Shown here: one piece after another, positions 1-6,593 of the stretch
Layout of the letters: each line of letters begins with the position of its first letter
Position numbering within the stretch: position 1 is the stretch's first letter
Source: an uncultured Collinsella sp.
Lineage (GTDB): Bacteria > Actinomycetota > Coriobacteriia > Coriobacteriales > Coriobacteriaceae
DNA: 15,097 nucleotides
Direction of reading: 5' to 3'
Assembly: GCA_900757505.1 (NCBI GenBank)
Contig: CAAEOE010000086.1
Coordinates: 1-15,097 of the forward strand
Made by a program: the position numbers and the translations under genes
Notes under the pieces: model-generated
Told to the model about the DNA's origin: nothing
What the model saw: only the letters and a program-made list of their open reading frames with translations
Databases searched by the model: none

Positions 1-66
1 GAAAGATTGGGGAACTAAGCCCTCGTCCCTCCCCGGGATATGTAGCGAGTCGGAGTACCCTTGCTG

Positions 67-924
67 TTACTCTGCTTTGCCCACGGAGTTGAGGTTGGTC
101 ATGCGGATCTTAACCAGCTCGGTGATCTCACGCATACCCTCCTTGGCCGGCTTCTTGGGATCGAAGCAGGCGGGGTTCTCGGCCATGTAGGCCATGAAGC
201 CCTTGGTGTAGGCCTGACGCAGCTCGGTGGCGTAGTTAACCTTGCAGATGCCGTTCTTCACAGCCTCGGCAACCTGCTCATCGGGCACACCAGAGGTGCC
301 GTGCAGAACCAGCGGCACGTCGACGGCGTCGCGGATGGCCTTGACCACGGACTGCTCGATGTGCGGATCGCTCGTGTACACACCGTGGCTGGTGCCAACG
401 CCAATAGCGAGAGAGGTGCAGCCAGTGCGCTCGACGAACTCCTTGGCCTCAGCCGGATCGGTGTAGGGGCTCTCGCCCTCAACCGCGGGACCGTCGTCCT
501 CCTTGCCGCCAACCTTACCAAGCTCAGCCTCGACGGGCACGCCCATGGCGCGGCCAGCGTCGGCGACGGACTTGGTCAGAGCGATGTTGTCCTCGAAGGA
601 CTCGTGCGAGCCGTCGATCATAACGGAGGTGTAGCCCGTGCGGAAAGCCTGCATGCAGCGGTCATAGCCATCGCCGTGATCGAGGTGCAGAGCGACGGGC
701 ACGGAAGCGCGCTCGGCGGCAGCCTTGACCATGCCGTAGAAGTAGTCCAGACCAGCGGTCTTGATGGTGCCCGGGGTGGTCTGCATGATGACGGGGGACT
801 TGGTCTCCTCGGCAGCGGCCAGAACGGCCATAACAAACTCGAGGTTCTCGACGTTGAACGCGCCGACGGCGTAGTGGCCGGCCTGAGCGTCCTTGAGCAT
901 CTTTTCGGTGGTAACAAGTGCCAT
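67..924 (-). CDS. Class II ketose-bisphosphate aldolase, GatY/KbaY (tagatose-bisphosphate) type
   Basis: Zinc-dependent aldolase that splits fructose- or tagatose-1,6-bisphosphate into glyceraldehyde-3-phosphate and dihydroxyacetone phosphate in the cytoplasm. The protein has 285 residues, the normal family length. Visible motifs: HLDHGDG (80-86) with catalytic Asp82 and zinc ligand His83; MIDGSH (102-107); GTSHG (177-181) with zinc ligand His180; HGTSG (208-212) with zinc ligand His208; and KVNYATELR (228-236). The NxATEL form and the C-terminal third resemble GatY/KbaY more than glycolytic FbaA, so tagatose-1,6-bisphosphate is a plausible substrate; fructose-1,6-bisphosphate cannot be excluded from sequence alone. 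The frame stays open 47 codons further upstream, but the ATG at 924 is chosen because AGGAG lies 9 nt before it and the family N-terminus begins here. It is divergent from a DeoR-family regulator, its likely controller, and shares the window with lacB and lacC remnants of the same pathway. Confidence 0.93.
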   Translation of the reverse strand: MALVTTEKMLKDAQAGHYAVGAFNVENLEFVMAVLAAAEETKSPVIMQTTPGTIKTAGLDYFYGMVKAAAERASVPVALHLDHGDGYDRCMQAFRTGYTSVMIDGSHESFEDNIALTKSVADAGRAMGVPVEAELGKVGGKEDDGPAVEGESPYTDPAEAKEFVERTGCTSLAIGVGTSHGVYTSDPHIEQSVVKAIRDAVDVPLVLHGTSGVPDEQVAEAVKNGICKVNYATELRQAYTKGFMAYMAENPACFDPKKPAKEGMREITELVKIRMTNLNSVGKAE

Positions 925-981
925 GAGCGTTTGCTCCTCTCCCTCGCCCGCATCTGGACATCGGGCGTAGTTGTTCACAAG

Positions 982-1002
982 GCGTTTTACCTTGCGTTTT
1001 AC
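982..1002. repeat. Direct repeat GCGTTTTAC x2 in the aldolase leader
   Basis: The 9-mer GCGTTTTAC occurs at 982-990 and again at 994-1002, a 12-bp period. It lies between a possible minus-strand -10 box (TACAAT, 1015 to 1010, with no good -35) and the aldolase start. DeoR-family repressors often bind repeated half-sites close to the promoters they control, so this may be an operator. The role is inference. Confidence 0.35.
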
Positions 1003-1130
1003 TGCGCTCATTGTATGAAATTCAGCGGCTTTACACGCGCGAGATATTGAGCCCATGCAGGTCAATACCGTCGTTTTTGAAAAGTAAACGGAAGGAATTG
1101 GAGCCGAGTGGGCGTGTTCGATATTGAATT

Positions 1131-1164
1131 TTGAGCGTTCAGCGTCTTTCTTTTATAGAAAAGA
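1131..1164 (+). promoter_or_regulatory. Promoter of the DeoR-family gene with overlapping palindrome
   Basis: A sigma-70-like promoter reads TTGAGC (1131-1136), a 17-bp spacer, then TATAGA (1154-1159), predicting a start near 1166. A perfect inverted repeat TCTTTT-ATAG-AAAAGA (1149-1164) covers the -10 box. A second one, TTTTCTT/AAGAAAA, spans about 1182-1201 just before the first ATG. Both are placed as operators for autorepression by the DeoR-family protein would be. The promoter spacing is read directly; operator function is inferred. Confidence 0.55.
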
Positions 1165-1201
1165 TAAGTAATCGAAAGGTGTTTTCTTACTCAAAAAGAA
1201 A

Positions 1202-2065
1202 ATGAACGAAAATGAAGTCAACACAATTCCTGCAAATTTAGTCGAGAATGGAGCCGCCATGGCCCATGCAACAACCCGTGCTTTTGCCGACGAACGCCGT
1301 ACCGCCATTATGGAAATGCTCGATCATAACGCCTCGGTGCAGGTAGCAGAAATCGCCCAGACCTTTGGCGTGTCCTCCGTCACCGCCCGCGCCGACCTGG
1401 ACGCGCTCGCCGAAGCAGGCAAGCTGCGCCGCACACATGGTGGTGCCGTATCGCTCCACAAACGCCTGACCGTCTCCACGCAGGATCGCCGCATCAATGT
1501 CAACGTCGCTGCCAAGCAGGCCATCGCGCAAAGCGCCATCGAGCTCGTCAATGACGGCGACACGCTGCTCGTCGACTCGGGCACCACGGCGCTCGAGTTT
1601 GTGCGCACGCTCGACCTGCGCTCCGGCATCACGGTCATCACTGCCGACATCACCATCGCCGACTTCATCGACGAGAGCCTACCCTCGGTCGATGTCATTA
1701 TGCTCGGCGGGGAGCTCCGCAAGGGTCACCGCTACCTCTACGGCCCCCTCACGATGGCCGCACTCGACGCGCTCCATGCCGATCTCGCGATCATATGCCC
1801 CGGCTCCTTCGTCTCGAACCGGGGCTTCATGACCGACTATCCCCAAATGGCGGAGATCAAGATGGCCGCCCTCAGATGCGCCGCTCGTTCGGTCGCCCTC
1901 ATGGACGCCAGCAAGCTCGAGGCGCGCGGAACCTATTGCTTTGCACCGCTCCATTCAGTGAATCACATCGTCATCGATCGAGACGAGAAGGGCATCCTCG
2001 CGGACGCCCTCAATGCCTTGCCGGAAGGGGTGAAACACCCCCGGCTCATGATCGCGTGCGAGTAA
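1202..2065 (+). CDS. DeoR-family transcriptional regulator (LacR/GlpR-like)
   Basis: Sugar-phosphate-responsive transcriptional regulator of the DeoR family. An N-terminal winged helix-turn-helix spans about residues 31-83, from ERRTAIMEML through the family signature LRRTHGGA. The C-terminal DeoRC sensor domain (about 100-265) carries the phosphosugar-pocket motif DSGTTALEF (125-133), LGGELRKGH (168-176) and MDASKL (234-239). Length (287) is slightly above the usual 250-260 because of an N-terminal extension. The ATG at 1202 has no clear Shine-Dalgarno; the ATG at 1259 (residue 20) has GGAG 5 nt upstream and fits the family N-terminus better, so the real start may be 1259. It is divergent from the aldolase gene and probably represses it and itself, released by a ketose phosphate such as tagatose-6-phosphate. 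A headless second copy lies at 9035-9645. Confidence 0.9.
   Translation: MNENEVNTIPANLVENGAAMAHATTRAFADERRTAIMEMLDHNASVQVAEIAQTFGVSSVTARADLDALAEAGKLRRTHGGAVSLHKRLTVSTQDRRINVNVAAKQAIAQSAIELVNDGDTLLVDSGTTALEFVRTLDLRSGITVITADITIADFIDESLPSVDVIMLGGELRKGHRYLYGPLTMAALDALHADLAIICPGSFVSNRGFMTDYPQMAEIKMAALRCAARSVALMDASKLEARGTYCFAPLHSVNHIVIDRDEKGILADALNALPEGVKHPRLMIACE
1452..1599 (+). repeat. 148-bp repeat, copy A, inside the intact DeoR gene
   Basis: This stretch matches 9035-9182 with only two mismatches in 148 bp. It encodes residues 84 to 133, the linker and start of the sensor domain. Downstream of 1599 the two genes drop to a visibly lower identity, roughly three quarters by eye, so the match is a sharply bounded tract rather than ordinary paralogy. 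Confidence 0.9.
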
Positions 2066-2099
2066 CCCGTGCTGCGGAGGCCATCGCCTCAACGAAACC

Positions 2100-2152
2100 G
2101 TCGCACCACTGGAAAAACTTACATAAAACGTAAAGTTTTCCAGTTGTGCGAC
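2100..2152. repeat. Large imperfect palindrome between convergent genes
   Basis: Two 23-nt arms (2100-2122 and 2130-2152) are complementary with three mismatches and flank a 7-nt loop, ATAAAAC. The outer part pairs GTCGCAC with GTGCGAC, and ACTGGAAAA pairs with TTTTCCAGT. It lies between the DeoR gene (plus strand, ends 2065) and the lacC remnant (minus strand, ends 2348). No U-tract follows on either strand, so it is not a textbook intrinsic terminator. It could be a repetitive extragenic palindrome or a factor-dependent bidirectional terminator. Confidence 0.7.
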
Positions 2153-2261
2153 CGAATCTGACAGGGAGCAGCGCCGAGGACGGAGGCGGACCGTGAACGG
2201 CGTTGAACTAAGCGGATTATTCCATGCAGCGCGGATTTAATGTGTCGCCAACTCGCATGTC

Positions 2262-2279
2262 AAAAAACGCCCGAGGGCG
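2262..2279 (-). terminator. Intrinsic terminator for the minus-strand lacC remnant
   Basis: Read on the minus strand, a short GC hairpin (CGCC-CTCG-GGCG, 2279 to 2268) is followed directly by six T (2267 to 2262). An alternative, stronger stem pairs CGCCCGAG at 2322-2315 with CTCGGGCG at 2275-2268, also ending at the T run. It lies about 70-85 nt beyond the lacC remnant stop codon and would end transcripts arriving from the right. Confidence 0.6.
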
Positions 2280-2347
2280 AAGGCACGGTGCACAGAGGTA
2301 CAGAAGCGCTCGCACTCGGGCGAAGATGCCGATGTCGTGGAAAGCCG

Positions 2348-2899
2348 CTACAGCTCGGTGACCTTGACGGCGTTGTAGACCTCATCCCAACAGTCCATGA
2401 CCAAATAGCCGGTCATCGGATCCAAGGCGTTGAGCTTACCGCAGGTGTTAGCGGTCTTGAGGACCGTGACGTTGTCGGCACCGGCGGCAATTGCATGGGC
2501 GAAGCCCGCGATGGCGGAATCGCCGGAACCGGTGGCGTTCACCGCCGGGATGTCAGGAGTCTTGGCGCGGAACGCGCGGCCATTGCGGAAGCCGACGGAA
2601 CCGACAGCGCCCATGGAGACGACGACCCATGGGATGTTGACGAAACGCTCGTTCTCAGCGAGAGCGGAGCGCAGGGCATCGACGTCGTCGTGCGGTGAAG
2701 CGGTGCCGAAAAGGCCGTTGATCTCTGTAAGGTTGGGCTTGACGAGCTCGGCCCTCACATCGGAGGCGAGGTCGACATCAAACGAGGCGCTCTCGAGCTC
2801 GAGGGCAAGCGTACCCTCGCCCTCCCCGACGAGTTTCCATTCCTGCTTGCGCGCGAAGCCATGGCGCCCGAGCTTGGCCTGCTTACCAGGGCGCGTCAC
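2348..2899 (-). pseudogene. lacC: Tagatose-6-phosphate kinase remnant (PfkB family, C-terminal part only)
   Basis: An intact LacC phosphorylates tagatose-6-phosphate to tagatose-1,6-bisphosphate and has about 310 residues. Only the C-terminal ~140 are recognisable here. Visible motifs are LVKPNLTEI, VVVSMGAVGS, the ATP/catalytic loop VNATGSGDS (variant of GAGD, with the catalytic Asp), and the LacC-typical tail KTANTCGKLNA...TGYLVMD. Homology begins around 2770. Before it the frame continues about 45 codons to a GTG at 2899 with no recognisable kinase sequence, and the sugar-binding N-terminal half is absent. There is no convincing start codon or Shine-Dalgarno, so this is called a 5'-truncated pseudogene. 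It lies downstream of the PTS operon on the same strand, beyond a strong terminator. Confidence 0.85.
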
Positions 2900-2964
2900 T
2901 GCCGGCAGATTCGAGCCGCAAAAAAGAAAAAGGAAATGAAAGGGAAGAGAGGTCGGCCAAATAC

Positions 2965-2995
2965 CAGGGGGCGGGGCACAAGACCCCGCCCCCTG
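2965..2995 (-). terminator. Strong GC hairpin ending the PTS operon
   Basis: A perfect 12-bp stem (2965-2976 with 2984-2995; core GGGGGCGGGG with CCCCGCCCCC) closes a 7-nt loop, CACAAGA. It begins 33 nt past the stop codon of the IIB gene. The T tract right after the stem on the minus strand is weak (GTATTT), with longer T runs about 25-40 nt further on. The position and stability fit the end of the IIA-GH1-IIC-IIB transcript. Confidence 0.75.
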
Positions 2996-3027
2996 AGGAC
3001 GTCAATAACGTGTGCGCGTCACAACAC

Positions 3028-3327
3028 CTAACCGATCAGCGCAAGCACCGCGTCGACAATCCCCTTCGAGTTCATCATCCCAAAGTCCTGAGGGGGAATG
3101 ACGTACACCGGAATGGAGCCGGCAACCCTCTCAATCTGGTCTTTCATGAATCGGACGTGGGGACCGAGAATGATCGCCGAAATCTCGTCGCTTATCAAGG
3201 ACTCGGCTTCGGCGATCGGCACCGCGTCGACCTTAAGGCCAATCCCACGAGACGCGCCCTCCTCCTCAAGCTTCTGAGCGAGAATGCTCGTTGTCATCCC
3301 CGCATAGCAGCACAACATCCACTTCAC
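3028..3327 (-). CDS. celA: PTS system lactose/cellobiose-family IIB component
   Basis: Cytoplasmic phosphocarrier that takes phosphate from IIA on a cysteine and passes it to the sugar moving through IIC. The 99-residue size is normal for free-standing IIB of the lactose/chitobiose (Lac) family. The N-terminal P-loop reads CCYAGMTTS, placing the active-site cysteine at Cys7 (Cys-x-x-Gly-Met-x-Thr-Ser). Later family landmarks are LGPHVRFM (54-61) and IPVYVI followed by DFG (72-83). The start is GTG at 3327, supported by GGGAGG 7 nt upstream; an internal ATG at residue 4 lacks such a site. It is last in the operon, 41 nt after the IIC gene. The name celA reflects family membership; the sugar could be lactose or another beta-disaccharide. 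Confidence 0.93.
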   Translation of the reverse strand: MKWMLCCYAGMTTSILAQKLEEEGASRGIGLKVDAVPIAEAESLISDEISAIILGPHVRFMKDQIERVAGSIPVYVIPPQDFGMMNSKGIVDAVLALIG

Positions 3328-3368
3328 TTTTACTACCTCCCGGTTTCTAGCCTAACAATCTGAGATCG

Positions 3369-4676
3369 TTAAGCCACCGCTTCCTGCTCGGTTTCTTCCT
3401 GCAACTTCTGCTTCTCGTATGCCCTAAAGAACGGATAGTAAACAAGAAGATTCAAGACCACGAGGGCAACGATCAGCAGGAAGGCGCGTATATCCATGGT
3501 CGCAAGGAATGCGCCGATAGGAGACGGAACATTCCACCCGGGATACGCGAAGGCGCGATTCACCAAGCCGAAATCCATGCAGAACCAAGTAATCGCTCCG
3601 TTGAGCATCATATTCAGGATGGAGGGAATGAACATCATTGGGTTATACATAACCGGGAGTCCGAAAATGATGGGCTCGTTCACACCGAACAGGACCGGAA
3701 TGATACCGAGCTTTCCAATCGCGCCGATTTGCTTCGAGCGGCTTCTCAGGGCAAGCAGGGCGAGGGCGAGCGTGGCACCATTGCCGCCAATCGTCATGAA
3801 ATACCACACGAACGGAGGCGTGACGACAAAGGGCAGCGCGGTTGCCGCGGTGCCGGCAGCGAACGCATCCATGTTGGCATAAAGGTTGTTATACAGAAAC
3901 GGATCGAGCGGACTCGTGAGGACGGAATCGTGAATGCCGAACCAGAACATAAAAGGCATGAGGAAACCGACCAGCAACACACCGCCCAGGCTATTGACCG
4001 CGCCGACCAACGGAGAAAAGACGGTCGCAATCAAGTTCGCCAAGGGAGCGCCCGTCACCATAATAGACGCCGTGGCAGCAAGCGCCATGGCAAAGAACAC
4101 GATAGTGGCAGGGACGAGATTGGTCATCGAGTCGCCCAGCGCAGGGGGAACGGAGCTGGGGAGGGAAATGCGGCCGACTTCATTTTCCGACAGGAAACGG
4201 AACAACTCGACAGAAGCGATGCTCACCACGATACCACAGAACAGTCCGGTTCCGCCCAGATTGTCAACCATCAGGGAGGCCTCGGCATTTATGCAGGCAG
4301 TGGCTACGAAAGAGGCGGTCGCGGTGGCAACGGGCAAATAGGAGTTCATCTTGTAATGACGACTCAGGAAAAACGCCAAACCAATGGTCACCCATAAGGC
4401 AAGGCATCCCGTCGTGATAGTGTTGACCGTAATGAAGGGATAGAACAGGAAGTCGGCAAGAGACTGCCATCCTTGCATGAACGATCTGCCGATTCCCTCC
4501 TCCATCGCCGTGTAATCCATCGGAGGGCTAACGATGACGAGTGCAAGACTTCCGATAGTCATAAAGGGCACAAGCGTCAGGAACGTGTTCTGGATCGACT
4601 GAATGTAACGATTCGCGCCGAGCTTGCCAGCCACGGGCGCCACATGCTTCTCAATCCATGAGGTGAAGGCTTCCAT
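3369..4676 (-). CDS. celB: PTS system lactose/cellobiose-family IIC permease (CelB/ChbC type)
   Basis: Integral membrane channel that moves a beta-linked disaccharide across the cytoplasmic membrane for phosphorylation by IIB. It has 435 residues, the usual CelB length, and is strongly hydrophobic, with roughly ten membrane segments. Family motifs: VPPALGDSM (176-184), FWFGIHD (244-250), GGNGATL (297-303) and FGVNEPIIFGLP (330-341). His249 and Glu334 correspond to the substrate-binding His and Glu described in the ChbC structure (from memory). IIC is separate from IIB, unlike LacE of streptococci, where they are fused. The ATG at 4676 overlaps the stop codon of the GH1 gene by one base (TAATG), with GGAGG just upstream, so translation is probably coupled. 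Substrate specificity cannot be read from the sequence. Confidence 0.95.
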   Translation of the reverse strand: MEAFTSWIEKHVAPVAGKLGANRYIQSIQNTFLTLVPFMTIGSLALVIVSPPMDYTAMEEGIGRSFMQGWQSLADFLFYPFITVNTITTGCLALWVTIGLAFFLSRHYKMNSYLPVATATASFVATACINAEASLMVDNLGGTGLFCGIVVSIASVELFRFLSENEVGRISLPSSVPPALGDSMTNLVPATIVFFAMALAATASIMVTGAPLANLIATVFSPLVGAVNSLGGVLLVGFLMPFMFWFGIHDSVLTSPLDPFLYNNLYANMDAFAAGTAATALPFVVTPPFVWYFMTIGGNGATLALALLALRSRSKQIGAIGKLGIIPVLFGVNEPIIFGLPVMYNPMMFIPSILNMMLNGAITWFCMDFGLVNRAFAYPGWNVPSPIGAFLATMDIRAFLLIVALVVLNLLVYYPFFRAYEKQKLQEETEQEAVA

Positions 4677-6070
4677 TATTTCTCCTCCTGTCGTGCAATC
4701 ATTTCCTTGTACCAGTAATAGCTGTCCTTACAGATACGGCGGCAATCATCGTCGTAATCGACGTAAACCAGTCCGTATCGCTTGTCGTAGCCATTGATCC
4801 AGCTATAGACGTCCATGGTCGACCAGACAAAATAGCCGCGGACATCGCAACCCTCTTCTTTTGCCCTGAGCATCCAGTCGACGAAGCCCTGCAAAAACTC
4901 GATACGATAGCCGTCGTGAATCCGCCCATCCTCTACAACGTCCTTATAGCCGAGACCGTTCTCGGTAATGATGAATGGGACCGCCGGATACAACGCGTGG
5001 AGACGTTTGAGCAAGTTGTACAGGCTCTTGGGATAGATCTCCATATCCCAACTGTTGTGCGGAACGGAATCATCGCGATCGATCTCGAACCAACCCTTGA
5101 CCAAGGACTGCTTCTTGTCGCCCTTTTTGCCCGTATTGCTTGCCTTAAAGCACGTCTCACCTTGCGTATAGGGCTTCACCAGATAACGGTCATAGGCGTT
5201 CACGCCCAGATAATCCACCGTACCAGCAGCAAAAACCTCTGCATCCTCCGGCATGATATAGGAGAGGTCATAACCCTCCTGGGTGAGCACCTCAACCAGG
5301 TCCGGACAAAATTCACCCAATATGCAGGTGTCATTCACGCAGCGATCGAAGAACAGTTCTGCACGCTCCCGTGCGAAACGGTATGCTTCGTCATCAACCA
5401 GAGTCTCGATGGAGTACGAATCGCTCACGACTCCGATTTGCCCTTCATATCCGCCATTCCTGAAACGACTGATCGCACGCGCACTCGCAAGCATGAGATT
5501 GTACATCGCATGCCAGCGTCTTCCCAAGTCCTGAACATTCGGAGGGTAGTTCCCCGCCGCATAACAACATTGAGTCTCGTAGTTCGGCTCGTTGATGCTC
5601 GCCCACAACTTGATGCGGTCCCCAAACCGATCAAAGCAGACCTGGGCATAACGCTCATACGCATCAACGGTCTCCCTCGACTCCCAGCCGCCCTTTTCGA
5701 ATAGCGTTGCGGGAAGATCGTAGTGGTATAGCGTTGCCAGGGGCGTCAGCCCGTGCGTCAGACAGCAATCGATCAGGCGGTCGTAAAACGCGACTCCCTC
5801 CTCACATACTTCGCCCGTGCCGTCGGGGATGATACGTGTCCATGAAATCGAGAAGCGATAAGCGTTCTGGCCGCCCTCCGCCATCAACCGTATGTCCTCT
5901 TCATACCGATGGTAGTGATCGCATGAAACATCAGCGTTAACGGGATTTACAACATTCTTCTCGCTGTGGCAGAAAACATCCCAGTTGGACAGACCTTTTC
6001 CGCCTTCTCGCCAAGCACCTTCGCACTGATATGCCGCGGTAGCTGATCCCCACAGAAAATCGTCAGCCAC
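4676..6070 (-). CDS. GH1 6-phospho-beta-galactosidase / 6-phospho-beta-glucosidase
   Basis: Cytoplasmic retaining glycosidase that hydrolyses the phosphorylated disaccharide delivered by the PTS. It has 464 residues, normal for GH1. It opens with the family N-terminus FLWGSATAAYQCEG (5-18). The acid/base is Glu161 in INEP (159-162) and the nucleophile Glu370 in ITENG (368-372). The phosphate-binding trio is present: Ser423, Lys430 and Tyr432 in YSWINGYDKRYG. Residue 424, right after that serine, is Trp, as in LacG 6-phospho-beta-galactosidases and bifunctional enzymes; strict 6-phospho-beta-glucosidases usually have a smaller residue. A galactoside substrate is therefore favoured but not proven. 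The start is GTG at 6070, with GGGAGG 6 nt upstream, overlapping the IIA stop by 8 nt. It sits between IIA and IIC in one operon. Confidence 0.93.
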   Translation of the reverse strand: MADDFLWGSATAAYQCEGAWREGGKGLSNWDVFCHSEKNVVNPVNADVSCDHYHRYEEDIRLMAEGGQNAYRFSISWTRIIPDGTGEVCEEGVAFYDRLIDCCLTHGLTPLATLYHYDLPATLFEKGGWESRETVDAYERYAQVCFDRFGDRIKLWASINEPNYETQCCYAAGNYPPNVQDLGRRWHAMYNLMLASARAISRFRNGGYEGQIGVVSDSYSIETLVDDEAYRFARERAELFFDRCVNDTCILGEFCPDLVEVLTQEGYDLSYIMPEDAEVFAAGTVDYLGVNAYDRYLVKPYTQGETCFKASNTGKKGDKKQSLVKGWFEIDRDDSVPHNSWDMEIYPKSLYNLLKRLHALYPAVPFIITENGLGYKDVVEDGRIHDGYRIEFLQGFVDWMLRAKEEGCDVRGYFVWSTMDVYSWINGYDKRYGLVYVDYDDDCRRICKDSYYWYKEMIARQEEK

Positions 6071-6383
6071 GATGTACCTCCCTGTAAAGCCTTACAAACT
6101 CCTCCGCGAGACGCCCGAACGTAATGGTCGTCATCAAGTGATCCTGAGCGTGCACGAGAAGAAGGCTGAACTCAATCTCCTCTCCAGAGACCTCCGCGCG
6201 GAGCAAGTCCGTTTGAGACTCATGTGCACGGACGATGCATTCATTTGCCGAGGTTATTTCCGATTCGGCTTCGTCGAATTCTCCATCTCGCGCATGGTTA
6301 ATTGCGCTTGAGAAATGCGCGGATGCCTCGCCGACATTCGCAACCAGTTGAAATGAAATCGACTGCAATTCTTGTCTATCCAC
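6063..6383 (-). CDS. celC: PTS system lactose/cellobiose-family IIA component
   Basis: Soluble trimeric-type phosphocarrier that accepts phosphate from HPr and donates it to IIB. It has 106 residues, typical of LacF/CelC, and is nearly all helical. The signature LLLVHAQDHLM (74-84) contains the phosphorylated His78 and the metal-binding Asp81. The start is GTG at 6383, preceded by a strong AAAGGAGGAG; there is no ATG in a better position. It is the first gene of the operon, and GTG is also used by the GH1 and IIB genes. The leader holds hairpins that could hide its ribosome site. The alternative name lacF is equally defensible. Confidence 0.93.
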   Translation of the reverse strand: MDRQELQSISFQLVANVGEASAHFSSAINHARDGEFDEAESEITSANECIVRAHESQTDLLRAEVSGEEIEFSLLLVHAQDHLMTTITFGRLAEEFVRLYREVHRG

Positions 6384-6391
6384 ATCTCCTC

Positions 6392-6418
6392 CTTTCGTTT
6401 GCCAATCCAGTCCGAAAG
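6392..6418 (-). promoter_or_regulatory. Leader hairpin reaching into the IIA Shine-Dalgarno
   Basis: On the minus-strand transcript CTTTCG (6418 to 6413) pairs with CGAAAG (6397 to 6392) around a 15-nt loop. The second arm shares its AAAG with the AAAGGAGGAG ribosome site of the IIA gene. A 12-bp self-complementary block, AGCCCCGGGGCT, lies further upstream at 6427-6438. Pairing is seen directly; any effect on translation is inferred. Confidence 0.4.
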
Positions 6419-6468
6419 CATCCAGAAGCCCCGGGGCTCAACTTCTTCAGCCCTCGATTTTTTTCTTT

Positions 6469-6498
6469 ATCCTACTTATTGCACGGGCGGTTATCCAA
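6469..6498 (-). promoter_or_regulatory. Candidate promoter of the PTS operon
   Basis: On the minus strand TTGGAT (6498 to 6493), an 18-bp spacer and TAGGAT (6474 to 6469) form a weak sigma-70-like promoter. Poor boxes fit a promoter that needs an activator, as expected for control by the divergent PRD regulator. The surrounding intergenic region (6384-6593) has ATTGC/GCAAT motifs at 6478, 6519, 6532 and 6560 that could be activator half-sites. I found no BglG-type RNA antiterminator site. Confidence 0.35.
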
Positions 6499-6593
6499 GC
6501 ACCCTTTGCGCAGAGCCCCGCAATACCTGACATTGCCCTACAATTCCTTATCTAGCATGATTGCTACTACGGGCCCTGGAAAAAGGATCGAAT

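Noticed and set aside
1..66. Possible RNA gene or terminator at the left edge
   Set aside because: No cloverleaf, strong hairpin or T run could be supported in these 66 bases.
61..1050. 329-codon open frame on the plus strand opposite the aldolase
   Set aside because: It is antisense to a well-supported aldolase, has no recognisable domain, and such long shadow frames are expected opposite GC-rich coding sequence.
2240..2698. 152-codon plus-strand open frame running from the intergenic region into lacC antisense
   Set aside because: Most of it lies opposite the LacC C-terminal motifs, and the part before that contains a terminator hairpin.
3729..5704. Plus-strand open frames of 135-262 codons opposite the IIC and GH1 genes
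   Set aside because: Coding signal, motifs and overlap structure of the minus-strand operon explain the region; the plus-strand products are compositionally odd.
6427..6467. Plus-strand terminator-like element (GGGCT/AGCCC stem followed by TTTTTTT)
   Set aside because: No plus-strand transcript is expected to arrive here, since the upstream gene is on the minus strand; the T run more likely belongs to the minus-strand promoter region.
6384..6593. BglG/LicT-type ribonucleic antiterminator site
   Set aside because: No RAT-like sequence overlapping a terminator was found upstream of the IIA gene, and the regulator is of the DNA-binding LicR type.
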